Source: Deinococcus aquaticus
GTDB lineage: Bacteria; Deinococcota; Deinococci; Deinococcales; Deinococcaceae
NCBI RefSeq assembly: GCF_028622095.1
Contig: NZ_CP115165.1
Coordinates: 1,091,001-1,155,000, forward strand
Length of the DNA stretch: 64,000 nucleotides
Direction: 5' to 3'
Of this stretch, positions 18,811 through 31,460 are shown in pieces. The position numbers and the translations under genes were made by a program. A model generated the notes under the pieces. That model worked only from the letters and a program-made list of their open reading frames with translations, had not been told where the DNA came from and made no database searches. Each line of letters starts with the position of its first letter. The first letter of the stretch is position 1.

Positions 18811-20145
18811 ATGCTGACCACCCCCACCCGAACCCCCCGCGCCCGCCTGGGTGCGCTGCTGCCCCTGGCTGTCACGCTGGGCGGCGCGGCCCTCGCGCAG
18901 ACCGAGGCGCCCAAACTGGATACCGGCGACACCGCCTGGATGATCGTCGCCTCGGCCATGGTCCTGCTGATGACGCCCGGCCTCGCGTTCTTCTACGGGG
19001 GCCTGAGCCGCACCCAGAGCGTCCTGAACACCATGATGATGAGCGTCGTGTGCATCGGTCTGGTCGGCGTGCTGTGGATGCTCGGCGGGTACTCGATCGC
19101 CTTCGCGCCCGGCGGGAACGCCTTCTTCAGCGGGCTGTCCAACGCGGGCTTCAGCGGCCTGGCGGGGCAGCTGACCGGCACGATTCCCTCGTACATCTTC
19201 GCGGCCTTCCAGGCCATGTTCGCCATCATCGCCGTCGCCCTGATCAGCGGGGCCGTCATCGAGCGCATGCGCTTCGGGGCGTTCGTGCTGTTCGGCGGCC
19301 TGTGGAGCCTGCTGATCTATGCCCCGCTGGCCCACTGGGTCTGGAACGCCGACGGCTGGCTGTTCAAGATGGGCGCGCTGGACTTCGCGGGCGGCACCGT
19401 GATCCACATCGCCGCCGGCGTCAGTGGCCTGGTGGCCGCCTCGGTGCTGGGCGCCCGCATCGGCTTCCCCAAGACCGCGCACGTTCCGCACAACGTTCCC
19501 TTCGTGCTGCTGGGCGCCGGTCTGCTGTGGTTCGGCTGGATGGGCTTCAACGCCGGCAGCGCCCTGGCCGCCAACCAGACGGCCGCACTGGCCTTCATGA
19601 CCACCCTGATCGCCCCGGCCGCCGCCATGCTGACCTGGCTGGGCCTGGAAAGCGTGCGGAACGGCAAACCCACCGCCGTGGGCGCCGCCACCGGACTGGT
19701 CGTGGGTCTGGTTGCCATCACGCCCGCCTGCGCTTTCGTCAGCCCCGCCGCCTCGGTGATCGTGGGTGTGCTGGGCGCCGCCGCGAGCTTCGCCGCTGTG
19801 CAGATGAAAAACCGCGTGAAGGCCGACGACGCCCTCGACGTGTTCGCCTGCCACGGGGTGGCCGGCATCGTGGGGGCCGTTCTGACCGGCGCGCTGGCCT
19901 TCACCACCGGCAGCGGCAAGCCCTGGGGTGAGCAGATGCTCATCCAGCTGATCGGAGTGGTGGCCGCCATCGTCTGGACTGGCCTGGGCACCTTCATCCT
20001 GCTGAAGCTGGTGGGTCTGGTCATGCCGCTGCGCGTCCCGGTCGGCCAGGAAATCGCGGGCATCGACATCAGCGCCCACAGCGAGCAGGGTTACTCCGAC
20101 AGCGAGACGGGCCTGGGCGCTCCGGTGTTCGTCGGCGGCGACTGA
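18811..20145 (+). CDS. amtB: Ammonium transporter, twin-His type
   Basis: A 444-residue Amt channel with 11 predicted membrane helices. A signal-like N-terminus (LLPLAVTLGGAALAQ) precedes the first helix DTAWMIVASAMVLLMTPGLA. Pore residues are standard: FYGGL, the first twin His (about His199) in GGTVIHIAAGVSG and the second (about His348) in VFACHGVAGIVG. The ATG is set by AAGGAG seven bases upstream. It follows glnK1 by 82 bases and is cotranscribed with it. Confidence 0.96.
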   Translation: MLTTPTRTPRARLGALLPLAVTLGGAALAQTEAPKLDTGDTAWMIVASAMVLLMTPGLAFFYGGLSRTQSVLNTMMMSVVCIGLVGVLWMLGGYSIAFAPGGNAFFSGLSNAGFSGLAGQLTGTIPSYIFAAFQAMFAIIAVALISGAVIERMRFGAFVLFGGLWSLLIYAPLAHWVWNADGWLFKMGALDFAGGTVIHIAAGVSGLVAASVLGARIGFPKTAHVPHNVPFVLLGAGLLWFGWMGFNAGSALAANQTAALAFMTTLIAPAAAMLTWLGLESVRNGKPTAVGAATGLVVGLVAITPACAFVSPAASVIVGVLGAAASFAAVQMKNRVKADDALDVFACHGVAGIVGAVLTGALAFTTGSGKPWGEQMLIQLIGVVAAIVWTGLGTFILLKLVGLVMPLRVPVGQEIAGIDISAHSEQGYSDSETGLGAPVFVGGD

Positions 20146-20257
20146 ATCCAGATTCCAGTTCCGCCTTCCCGCTCCTGCTGAATCTTCTGAACCCTCCACG
20201 CGGGTCCCGTCCGGAATTCTGACCCGGCCCGCACTGACAATCAGACCCTCCACGTTT

Positions 20258-20291
20258 GGCCGGCCCCTGACCGCATCCCCAGGGGCCGGCC
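20258..20291 (+). terminator. Terminator after amtB1
   Basis: A 12-bp stem GGCCGGCCCCTG/CAGGGGCCGGCC with a 10-base loop lies about 110 bases past the amtB1 stop. It ends in CTCTGCTG rather than a T tract. The remaining bases up to the second glnK hold an AT-rich promoter region. Confidence 0.65.
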
Positions 20292-20437
20292 CTCTGCTGC
20301 CCTGGCGTCCGGCCGGGCGTGGCAATCAGCACTTTCTCCCGTTTCGGTCTGCCGATTTTATGGATTAAGCTGCAAAACGTTCACGCGTTTCTGGACAACC
20401 TTCCGGTTTGGCCTTGACAGATCGTTACCTTGTGTTC

Positions 20438-20815
20438 ATGAAACTGGTCACGGCAGTCGTCAGACCCGATCGGGTCCAGCAGGTCAAAGAAGCGTTATTC
20501 CAGGCCGGCATCAGCGGCATCACGCTCTCACGCGTCAGCGGGCACGGTGGCGAGCAGATCGTCATCGAGCACTACCGGGGCACGCGCGTCATGGTGGAAT
20601 TCCACGACAAGGTCGAGTTCCGCATGGCCGTCAGCGAACCGTTCGTGCAGGCCGCCATCGACGCCATCTGCCGGGGTGCGCGCACCGGAGAGGTCGGCGA
20701 CGGCAAGATCTTCGTGCAACCCCTGGACCGCGTGATCCGCATCCGCACCGGTGAGGAGGACGCCGCCGCACTGACGCCCGTCACCGAGACCCGCCTCAGC
20801 CCGGGTCAATTGTGA
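20438..20815 (+). CDS. PII nitrogen regulatory protein (GlnK type), copy 2
   Basis: The 125-residue protein is nearly identical to copy 1, with T loop SGHGGEQIVIEHYRGTRV and again Val at the Tyr51 position, then TGEVGDGKIFVQPLDR. Unlike copy 1 it has no ribosome binding site: TACCTT lies six bases before the ATG, suggesting a leaderless mRNA. It overlaps amtB2 by four bases (GTGA). The pair is a duplication of the upstream glnK-amtB pair. Confidence 0.94.
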   Translation: MKLVTAVVRPDRVQQVKEALFQAGISGITLSRVSGHGGEQIVIEHYRGTRVMVEFHDKVEFRMAVSEPFVQAAIDAICRGARTGEVGDGKIFVQPLDRVIRIRTGEEDAAALTPVTETRLSPGQL

Positions 20816-22059
20816 ACGGCGCCGACACCGCCTTCATCCTGCTGGCCTCCGCACTGGTCCTGCTGATGACCCCGGGCCTCGCCATCTTCTACGGCGGGCT
20901 GGTCCGCGCCCAGAGCGTGCTGAACACCATGATGATGAGCTTCGCCGCTATGGGCGTCGCCAGCGTCGCCTGGGTCGCCGTGGGGTACACCCTGGCCTTC
21001 GGTCCCGGCGGGAACGCCCTGATCGGCGGCCTGTCCCAGGTGGGTCTGAACGGCACCGCCGGAGAGCTGACCGGCACCATTCCCACCCCGCTGTTCGCGG
21101 TATTCCAGATTCTGTTCGCGGTGATCACGCTGGCCGTCGTGAGTGGCAGCGTCGTTGAGCGCATGCGCTTCCCGGCGTTCGTGCTGTTCGGCGCGCTGTG
21201 GGTGCTGGTCGTGTACGCCCCGCTGGCCCACTGGGTCTGGAGCAGTGACGGCTGGCTGTTCAAGCTGGGCCTGCTGGATTTCGCGGGCGGCACGGTCGTC
21301 GAGGTCGCCAGCGGCGTCAGCGGACTGGTCGCCGCGCTGGTCCTGGGCTCCCGCCTGGGCTACCCGCGTGTGGCGCACGTACCGCACAGCGTGCCGCTGG
21401 TTCTGCTGGGCACCGGGCTGCTGTGGGTCGGGTGGCTGGGCTTCAACGCGGGCTCCGCACTGGCCGCCAACGGTGTGGCCGCCTCCGCCCTGCTGAACAC
21501 CAACACGGCCGCCGCCGCCGCGCTGCTCACCTGGATGCTGTGGGATCAGGTGCGGGGCGGCAAACCCACCGCCATCGGCGCGGCCACCGGCGCGGTTGTC
21601 GGACTGGTCGCCGTGACGCCCGCCTGCGGCTTCGTGACGCCCGGCGGCGCGCTGCTGATCGGCGCGGTGGCCAGCACCGTCTCGTTCTTTCTGGTGGCCA
21701 ACAAGCACCGCCTGTTCCCGGACGACGCGCTGGACGTGTTCGCCTGCCACGGCGCGGCCGGCATCGTGGGCACCCTGCTGACCGGCGTGCTGGCCAGCCC
21801 CGAGATCAACCCCGCCGGGACGGGCCTGCTGGCCGGAAACGCCGGTCAGGTCGGCGTGCAACTGCTGGGCATCGTGGCGGCGGCGGCCCTGGCGGGCAGC
21901 GGCACTTTCGTGCTGCTGAAACTGGTCGCGCTGATCACGCCCCTGCGCCTCAGCGAACGCGACGAGACGCTGGGCATCGACCTGGCCGAACACCAGGAGG
22001 AAGGCTACCAGGAGGCGCAGAGCCCGCTGGCCGCGCCCGTCTTCGTCGGCAACGACTGA
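20812..22059 (+). CDS. Ammonium transporter with Glu replacing first pore His
   Basis: A 415-residue Amt family channel that starts at GTG directly with the first membrane helix and lacks the signal-like segment of the neighbour. FYGGLVRAQSVLNTMMMS and FNAGSALAAN are family landmarks. The first twin-His position reads GGTVVEVASGVSG, so codon 164 is Glu (GAG at 21301), while the second His remains (VFACHGAAG, about 313). Fungal Mep1/Mep3 also have Glu here. Its stop codon TGA coincides with the left edge of repeat copy B. Confidence 0.94.
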   Translation: MNGADTAFILLASALVLLMTPGLAIFYGGLVRAQSVLNTMMMSFAAMGVASVAWVAVGYTLAFGPGGNALIGGLSQVGLNGTAGELTGTIPTPLFAVFQILFAVITLAVVSGSVVERMRFPAFVLFGALWVLVVYAPLAHWVWSSDGWLFKLGLLDFAGGTVVEVASGVSGLVAALVLGSRLGYPRVAHVPHSVPLVLLGTGLLWVGWLGFNAGSALAANGVAASALLNTNTAAAAALLTWMLWDQVRGGKPTAIGAATGAVVGLVAVTPACGFVTPGGALLIGAVASTVSFFLVANKHRLFPDDALDVFACHGAAGIVGTLLTGVLASPEINPAGTGLLAGNAGQVGVQLLGIVAAAALAGSGTFVLLKLVALITPLRLSERDETLGIDLAEHQEEGYQEAQSPLAAPVFVGND

Positions 22060-22194
22060 TACAGGCTCCGATTGAATGGTTTGTAAAAACCGTTCAATCC
22101 GAGCGGACGCGAGTGGGAGCAGGACGGATTCCGGGCGTGGAGTTGGCAACCCGGTGCCCTGCCGGGTTGTTAACGAAACAGACGGAATCCGTAT
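22059..22194 (+). repeat. Interspersed MITE-like repeat, copy B
   Basis: A 136-bp copy with ends ATACAGGCTCCG and GGAATCCGTAT and flanking TGA on both sides. The left TGA is the amtB2 stop codon. Hairpin 1 is GATTGAATGGTTT/AAAACCGTTCAATC and hairpin 2 is AACCCGG/CCGGGTT. Confidence 0.88.
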
Positions 22195-22222
22195 GACCTG
22201 TACGCACCCTGGGGTCATGAAG

Positions 22223-22251
22223 AGGCAGTACCGGAAAGTTCCGGTGCTGCC
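22223..22251 (+). terminator. Hairpin after copy B, likely amtB2 terminator
   Basis: GGCAGTACCGGAA/TTCCGGTGCTGCC forms a 13-bp stem with one G-T pair and a 3-base loop. It is followed by TTCCTCTGTTA. The rest of the 22060-22501 gap holds copy B, a candidate TTGAGT-N16-TATCAC promoter at 22365-22392 and the ATPase operon leader ending in AAAGGAGGAG. Confidence 0.6.
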
Positions 22252-22501
22252 TTCCTCTGTTACGCCCCCACCGCCCATCGATGTCCGGGCACTCTGGCGG
22301 GCAGGCCGCGCCGGGGTGACAGGGACGCTTGACCCCCCAGAGCCTTCAGGAGGCTGTGTTAGGATTGAGTACGAGTCTGACGCAATTATCACAAAGGGTC
22401 GGGCCACCGAAAAACTCACCGCACCCCCGCCACACCTCATGACGTTCATGGGGCGCCTTGACCGGGGTGCTTGAGTCACGAAGGGAAAGGAGGAGTGAGT
22501 T

Positions 22502-22819
22502 TTGGACGTCTCAAGTCGAGTCTTAAGTGAACTGGCCAGCCGCGAAGCGGCCCTGGACGGGCAGATCGAAGCCGCGCGCACCCAGGCGCAGGCGACGGTC
22601 GCGGCCGCCGAAGCGGAAGCCGCGAGCATTCTGCAGGGCGCCGAAGCCCGCGCCAAGGCCATGCAGGCCGAGCAGGAGCAGCAGCTCGCCGCAGAAGTCG
22701 AGCAGATTCGCGCCCAGGCCAGCGCCGGCGCCCAGCAGCAGGCCGACGCGACGCGCACGCGCGCCGAGGCCAAGCTGGGCCAGGCCGTGGACACCATCAT
22801 GAGGGCGGTGCTTCCGTGA
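22502..22819 (+). CDS. V/A-type ATPase peripheral stalk subunit G (AtpH)
   Basis: A 105-residue, almost entirely helical coiled-coil protein rich in Ala, Glu and Gln ([19 protein letters not shown]). In Thermus the first gene of the V-type ATPase operon encodes subunit G, which pairs with subunit E to form the peripheral stalk; size and place match. It starts at TTG after an AGGAGG site. It overlaps subunit I by four bases (GTGA). Confidence 0.88.
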   Translation: MDVSSRVLSELASREAALDGQIEAARTQAQATVAAAEAEAASILQGAEARAKAMQAEQEQQLAAEVEQIRAQASAGAQQQADATRTRAEAKLGQAVDTIMRAVLP

Positions 22820-24873
22820 TCAACCCCATGCAGCAGGTCGTGATCGCCACGCGCAAGCGCGACAGCGAAGCCGTCATTGCGGCCCTGCAGAATGCCGGGG
22901 TGCTGCACCTCAAGCCCATCACGGGCGGTCCACTGAACACCGGGACCCTGGCCGGAACAGACGCCCAGAGCCGCCGCGAGGACGAGCGCCTGCTTGCCCG
23001 CGTGGAGAGCACGCTCGCGGAACTGGGCAGCTACCGCCCCGCGCCCGCGCCGCTGCCCGCCCAGAACACCTGGGCTGACACCATCGAGCAGGCCGCGCTT
23101 CCCGTGGCCGCGCTCGCCCGTCAGCGTCAGGAACTCCAGGCTGATCTGGACGCCGAAGCCGCCTACGGCGACGCCGTCCGCGCCCTGGCCAAACTGGCCG
23201 GCGGCCTGGACAGCAGCCGGCGCGTCAGCACCGTGCCCTTCCTGCTTCAGCCGACCGACAACGTCGCCGAACTGGAAGCCGCGCTGAACGAAACCCTGCG
23301 TGATCGCCACGCCCTGGCCACCGATACGGTCGGCCAGAACCGCGTGGGCCTGATCGCCACCCTCCGCACCGAACGTGACGCCGCGCGCGCCGCGCTGGGC
23401 AAGGTCCGCCTCGGCGAACTGCGCCTGCCCGGCCGTTTCGACAGCATGAGCCTCGGTGAGGCCGCCAGCGCCCTGGGCCAGATCAAGCAGAGCGGCGAGA
23501 GCCGCCAGCGCGAACTGAACGCCGAACGCGACCGGCTGGCCCAGACGCACACCCCCGCGCTGTACGCCCTGCGTGACGCCCTGAAAGACCGGGTCGCCAT
23601 TCACGACGTGCGCGCCGTGTCCGCCCGCGGCAAGTACAGCCTCGCCATGCAGGGCTACGTGCCCGAAGACCGCGTGCCGGCCCTTCAGGCGGCGCTCGGC
23701 ACCTTCGGTGACGCCGTCAGCTACGAACTGCACGCCGTGGACGAACACCACGACACGCTGGTCCCGGTCGAACTGAAGAACAACGGGTACGTGCAGCCCT
23801 TCCAGACCGTCATGGGCCTGATGACCCTGCCTAAGTACGGCACCTTCGACCCCACCTGGGTCGTCGCGCTGTTCTTCCCGCTGTTCTTCGGGATCATCAT
23901 GGCCGACATCGGCTACGGCCTGATGTTCCTGGCGTTCGGCATGTGGCTGCTCGGCAAGGCCCGGCGCAACGAAGGCTGGAACCTCAGCTTCTTCGGCGCG
24001 TTCGTGCCGCCCGCCACCCTCAAGGACCTGGGCTTCGTGACGAACGTCATGGCCGCCTGGACCATCCTGTGGGGCTTCCTGACCGGCGAGTTCTTCGGCA
24101 CCCTGCTGGAGCACATGCACTTCTTCTACATCAACCCGGAGCTGCTCAACAGTCTCTGGAGCTGGACCGGCGTGACCTACCCCATCGAGGAAGGCGTCAA
24201 GCACTACGGCGTGATCCCGATCGTGTTCCCCCGCCTGGAAACCGCCTACTTCAGCAACGTCGCGCTGGTGTTCGCGCTGTGCTTCGGCATCCTGCAGGTC
24301 CTGTGGGCCTGGGCGATCCGCATCCAGCAGGGCATCAAGCACAAGGACAGCACCCACACCTGGGAAGGCATCGCGCTGTTCGGCGGCGTGCTGGCCCTGA
24401 TCATGCTGGCCTTCGCCACCAAAGCCGGGAAGGACTTCAGCGCCTTCACGAACTTCAGTGACGTGCGCGTGCTGGTCATGTACGCCGGGTTCGCCGCGTT
24501 CATCGTCGGCTGGCTGCGCGTCATCAAGCACTACCCGCTGCTGCCGGTCGAACTGCTCTCGCAGGGCGGCGCGGTCGTCAGTTACGCCCGTATCTTCGCG
24601 GTCGGCCTGGTGTCCGCCATCCTGGCGAAACTCTGCACCGACCTCGGCTGGAGCCTCGGCGAAACCCTGGGCTTCATCGGTATCCTGATCGGCGTGATCC
24701 TGGGCATCGTCCTGCACTTCTTCGTGCTGGCCCTCACCCTGATCGGCCACATCCTGCAACCCCTGCGTCTTCACATGGTCGAGTTCCTCAACCCGACCGG
24801 TTTCAACGCTGAATCCAGCCCCCGTTACAACCCCCTTCGCCGCCTCAGCCCCTCCCAGGGGCCGGTTAAATAA
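22816..24873 (+). CDS. V/A-type ATPase membrane subunit I (a subunit)
   Basis: The 685-residue protein has a cytoplasmic helical half (residues 1-340) and a membrane half with about seven to eight helices ([20 protein letters not shown] near residue 355 onward). It forms the proton half-channels that couple to the rotor ring. GTG at 22816 shares GTGA with subunit G; an ATG four codons later is also possible. It sits between the stalk subunit and the rotor subunit, as in Thermus. Confidence 0.95.
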   Translation: MINPMQQVVIATRKRDSEAVIAALQNAGVLHLKPITGGPLNTGTLAGTDAQSRREDERLLARVESTLAELGSYRPAPAPLPAQNTWADTIEQAALPVAALARQRQELQADLDAEAAYGDAVRALAKLAGGLDSSRRVSTVPFLLQPTDNVAELEAALNETLRDRHALATDTVGQNRVGLIATLRTERDAARAALGKVRLGELRLPGRFDSMSLGEAASALGQIKQSGESRQRELNAERDRLAQTHTPALYALRDALKDRVAIHDVRAVSARGKYSLAMQGYVPEDRVPALQAALGTFGDAVSYELHAVDEHHDTLVPVELKNNGYVQPFQTVMGLMTLPKYGTFDPTWVVALFFPLFFGIIMADIGYGLMFLAFGMWLLGKARRNEGWNLSFFGAFVPPATLKDLGFVTNVMAAWTILWGFLTGEFFGTLLEHMHFFYINPELLNSLWSWTGVTYPIEEGVKHYGVIPIVFPRLETAYFSNVALVFALCFGILQVLWAWAIRIQQGIKHKDSTHTWEGIALFGGVLALIMLAFATKAGKDFSAFTNFSDVRVLVMYAGFAAFIVGWLRVIKHYPLLPVELLSQGGAVVSYARIFAVGLVSAILAKLCTDLGWSLGETLGFIGILIGVILGIVLHFFVLALTLIGHILQPLRLHMVEFLNPTGFNAESSPRYNPLRRLSPSQGPVK

Positions 24874-24891
24874 CTTTCAGGAGTGTTCACC

Positions 24892-25200
24892 ATGACCAAG
24901 TACAACAAGATCGTCGTCGCTTCCCTCGTCCTCGCCCTCGCCACCAGCGGTCTGGCCCAGGAAGCCGGCGCCGCCGCCGGTAACTCCGACAACATGTACC
25001 AGGGTCTGCGCGCCATCGGCGCCGGCCTGGCCCTCGGCCTCGGCGCCATCGGCACCGGCATCGCCCAGGCCCGCATCGGCTCCAGCCTCGTCGGCGCCGT
25101 CGCCGAGGACCCCAGCAAGGCCGGCAGCCTGCTGCTGTACTTCCTGCTGCCCGAAACCCTGGTCATCTTCGGCTTCCTTGCGCTGTTCATCCTGAACTGA
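24892..25200 (+). CDS. V/A-type ATPase rotor subunit K/L (c ring)
   Basis: A 102-residue proteolipid. A cleavable signal-like segment ending near TSGLAQEA is followed by two membrane helices. The proton-binding Glu lies in the second helix (LLPETLVIFGFLALF, Glu near residue 84). The ATG at 24892 follows AGGAG by eight bases; a nearer GTG overlaps the ribosome binding site and is rejected. Expected to form the rotor ring. Confidence 0.95.
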   Translation: MTKYNKIVVASLVLALATSGLAQEAGAAAGNSDNMYQGLRAIGAGLALGLGAIGTGIAQARIGSSLVGAVAEDPSKAGSLLLYFLLPETLVIFGFLALFILN

Positions 25201-25201
25201 T

Positions 25202-25771
25202 ATGGCGCTCGACAAGCTCCTCGAAAACGAAGCCCAGGCGGAAATCGAGCGCCTGCGCGCCGACGCACAGGCCCGCGCCGAGCAGATCGTCGCCGACGCC
25301 CGCGAACGCGCCCAGGCCCTCCTGGACAGCCGGACCCGGCAACTGGAAACGGCCCGTCAGGCCGGACTGGTCCGTGCGCGTAGCGCCGCCGACCTCGAAG
25401 GCAACGCCCAGCGCCTGTCGGCCTCCGACAGCCTGCAGGTTCAGGCCTTCAAGGTCTCCGAGCAGTACCTGCACTCCTCGGTCACCTCGCCCGAGTACCC
25501 GCAGATCCTGGCGAAACTGATCGCCGAGGGCCTGCAGGTCCTCCCGAACGCCGAAGCGGTCGAGTCGGCGCTCAGCGAGCACGACGCCGTCCGTCAGGCC
25601 CTGGCCCAGCTGGGCCGCACCCTTGACCTGCGCGTCAACGAGCAGGTCAAGACCGGCGTCCGACTGGTCGGCCCCGGCGGCAAGTCCAGCATCCAGAACA
25701 CCCTCACCGGCAGGCTCGAACGCGTACGCGGCGAACTCGCGCCGCAGATCAGCCGACTGCTGGCCGAGTAA
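25202..25771 (+). CDS. V/A-type ATPase subunit E (peripheral stalk)
   Basis: The 189-residue protein has a long N-terminal helix (EIERLRADAQARAEQIVADA) that pairs with subunit G, and a globular C-terminal half ending in VRGELAPQISRLL. This is the usual layout of archaeal/bacterial V-type subunit E. It starts one base after the rotor subunit stop. Confidence 0.93.
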   Translation: MALDKLLENEAQAEIERLRADAQARAEQIVADARERAQALLDSRTRQLETARQAGLVRARSAADLEGNAQRLSASDSLQVQAFKVSEQYLHSSVTSPEYPQILAKLIAEGLQVLPNAEAVESALSEHDAVRQALAQLGRTLDLRVNEQVKTGVRLVGPGGKSSIQNTLTGRLERVRGELAPQISRLLAE

Positions 25772-25781
25772 GGAAGGCCGC

Positions 25782-26755
<974 letters not shown>

Positions 26756-26759
<4 letters not shown>

Positions 26760-27100
26760 CCAGAGGCACCTCCACCCAGCGCGTCGCCGTTCTCAGTGAC
26801 GCCGAGACCGCCACCGGCTACCGCCTCGCGGGCGCCGAAGTGATCGAGACCACCCCCGAGAACGCCGTGGCAGAACTGGAACGCGTGATCATCAGCGGCA
26901 CCTACGGCCTGATCGCCGTGGACACCGGCCTGATCCCCGACCCGGCGACCGCCACCGCCCGCGTGATGCGCGGACGCGACCTGCCGATCCTGCTGCCCAT
27001 CCCCAGCCTGCGCGACGCGTTCAACCCGGACACCGTCGACGCCAAGGCCTACATGGGCAAACTGGTGCGCGACACCATCGGCTTCGATATCAAACTGTGA
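26756..27100 (+). CDS. V/A-type ATPase subunit F
   Basis: The 114-residue product (RVAVLSDAETATGYRLAGAE, then LPILLPIPSLRDAF) has the Rossmann-like fold typical of subunit F, the central stalk regulator. It ends with VRDTIGFDIKL. A 118-base gap with an unusual inverted repeat separates it from subunit A. Confidence 0.94.
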
Positions 27101-27103
27101 GGG

Positions 27104-27193
27104 GGTTGATGGCAGATGGTCGATGGATAATGGTAAAAACCAGCTCTAGCCGACGTTTTTCCACCTTCTTCCATCAACTTTCTTCCATCAACC
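27104..27193 (+). other. GATGG-rich inverted repeat inside the ATPase operon
   Basis: GGTTGATGG at 27104-27112 pairs with CCATCAACC at 27185-27193, with further GATGG and CCATC copies between them. It lies between subunits F and A, before the AAGGAG of subunit A. It may adjust subunit stoichiometry by RNA processing or attenuation. Confidence 0.5.
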
Positions 27194-27218
27194 GTTTCCC
27201 TCTCCCAAGGAGTACCAA

Positions 27219-30373
<3,155 letters not shown>

Positions 30374-30379
30374 CCCCCT

Positions 30380-30427
30380 GACGGAAGGCGGCCCGGCCCC
30401 CGTGGCCCGGAACTCCCGCCTTCCGTC
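30380..30427 (+). other. Hairpin between ATPase subunits B and D
   Basis: GACGGAAGGCGG/CCGCCTTCCGTC forms a perfect 12-bp stem around a GC-rich loop, just before the GGGAGG site of subunit D. It has no T tract, so it is more likely an RNA-stability or processing element than a terminator. Confidence 0.6.
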
Positions 30428-30457
30428 GTGACCGACCGACCAGGGAGGTGAATACTT

Positions 30458-31132
30458 ATGGCAGAACAGATCAGCCCCACCCGCAGCGCCATGCTGGCCA
30501 GCAAGGCCAGCCTGAAAACCGCTCAGAGCGGCGCGGACCTCCTGAAACGCAAGCGTGACGCCCTGATCGGGGAGTTCTTCGCGCTCGTCAAGGATGCCCT
30601 CGCCGCGCGCGAGGAACTCGCCGGCGTCAGCAAGGGCGCGTACACCAGCCTGTTCAGCGCGAAAGCCTGGGACAGCCCCGAAGCCGTCGAGAGCCTCAGC
30701 CTCGCCGGCAGCGGCGACTACGCTGTCGACATGCAGATCGTGAGCATCTACGGCGTGAAGGTCCCCAAGATCGAGATCCCGGAGCGCACGAATACCGCCA
30801 CGTTCAGCCCCATCAACGTCGGCGCGCGCACCATTCAGGCCGCCACCGACTTCGGCGGCGTGCTGGAAGCCATCGTCAAGGTCGCCGCGACCGAGACGAA
30901 ACTGCGGCGCATCGGCGAGGAAATCAAGAAGACCAGCCGCCGCGTGAACGCCCTGGAACAGATCCGCATTCCGGGCATTCAGGACGACATCCGCTTTATT
31001 CGCGGCGTGCTCGACCAGCGCGAACGCGAGGCCAGCTTCACCCTGAAGAAGATCAAGGCGAAACTGGAAGCCGAAGCCGCCAAGGACAAGGCCAACGCGC
31101 AGGCCGGACACCACGGCAGCGCCGCCGACTGA
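30458..31132 (+). CDS. atpD: V/A-type ATPase central stalk subunit D
   Basis: The 224-residue shaft subunit is mostly coiled coil. It starts MAEQISPTRSAMLASKASLK and ends with TSRRVNALEQIRIPGIQDDI followed by a charged helix (REREASFTLKKIKAKLEAEA), the family pattern. GGGAGG lies eight to nine bases before the ATG. It is the last gene of the nine-gene operon. Confidence 0.96.
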   Translation: MAEQISPTRSAMLASKASLKTAQSGADLLKRKRDALIGEFFALVKDALAAREELAGVSKGAYTSLFSAKAWDSPEAVESLSLAGSGDYAVDMQIVSIYGVKVPKIEIPERTNTATFSPINVGARTIQAATDFGGVLEAIVKVAATETKLRRIGEEIKKTSRRVNALEQIRIPGIQDDIRFIRGVLDQREREASFTLKKIKAKLEAEAAKDKANAQAGHHGSAAD

Positions 31133-31151
31133 ACCTTTCACGGCACACACG

Positions 31152-31181
31152 AACCGCCCCCCACCCGGAGGGCGGTTTTTT
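31152..31181 (+). terminator. Terminator of the V-type ATPase operon
   Basis: AACCGCCC/GGGCGGTT closes a short GC-rich loop and is followed by TTTTT. It stands 20 bases after the subunit D stop and just before repeat copy C. Confidence 0.85.
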
Positions 31182-31189
31182 GTGTGCTG

Positions 31190-31323
31190 ATACGGACTCC
31201 GATTGAAAGGCTTGCAAAGCTGTTCAATCCGAGCGGACGCGAGCAGGAGCAGAACGGACTTCGGGAGTGGAGTTGGCAACCGGTGCCCTTCCGGGTTGTT
31301 AACGAAACGGACGGAATCCGTAT
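31190..31323 (+). repeat. Interspersed MITE-like repeat, copy C
   Basis: A 134-bp copy with ends ATACGGACTCCG and GGAATCCGTAT and TGA on each side. Hairpin 1 is GATTGAAAGGCTT/AAGCTGTTCAATC. It lies directly after the ATPase operon terminator. Confidence 0.9.
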
Positions 31324-31460
31324 GAGTGGGTGGGCGCGCTATGCTGCGCGGCAACCACAACCCTGTTTTTGCTGCGCCGCTGTCCTCCGGCTGCGCTCGT
31401 CTGATCCTGCTGAGGTACTCCTATGTTGACGCTCCTGCCCTGTCCCGCCGGTCTGTGCCC

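Noticed and set aside
20414..20419. TTGACA as the -35 box of glnK2
   Set aside because: A -10 box at the right distance would fall on the start codon itself. The TACCTT box six bases before the ATG fits better, so the TTGACA is probably fortuitous.
20806..24774. A minus-strand open frame of about 1320 codons
   Set aside because: It is antisense to amtB2 and ATPase subunits G and I and crosses repeat copy B. No domain is recognisable.
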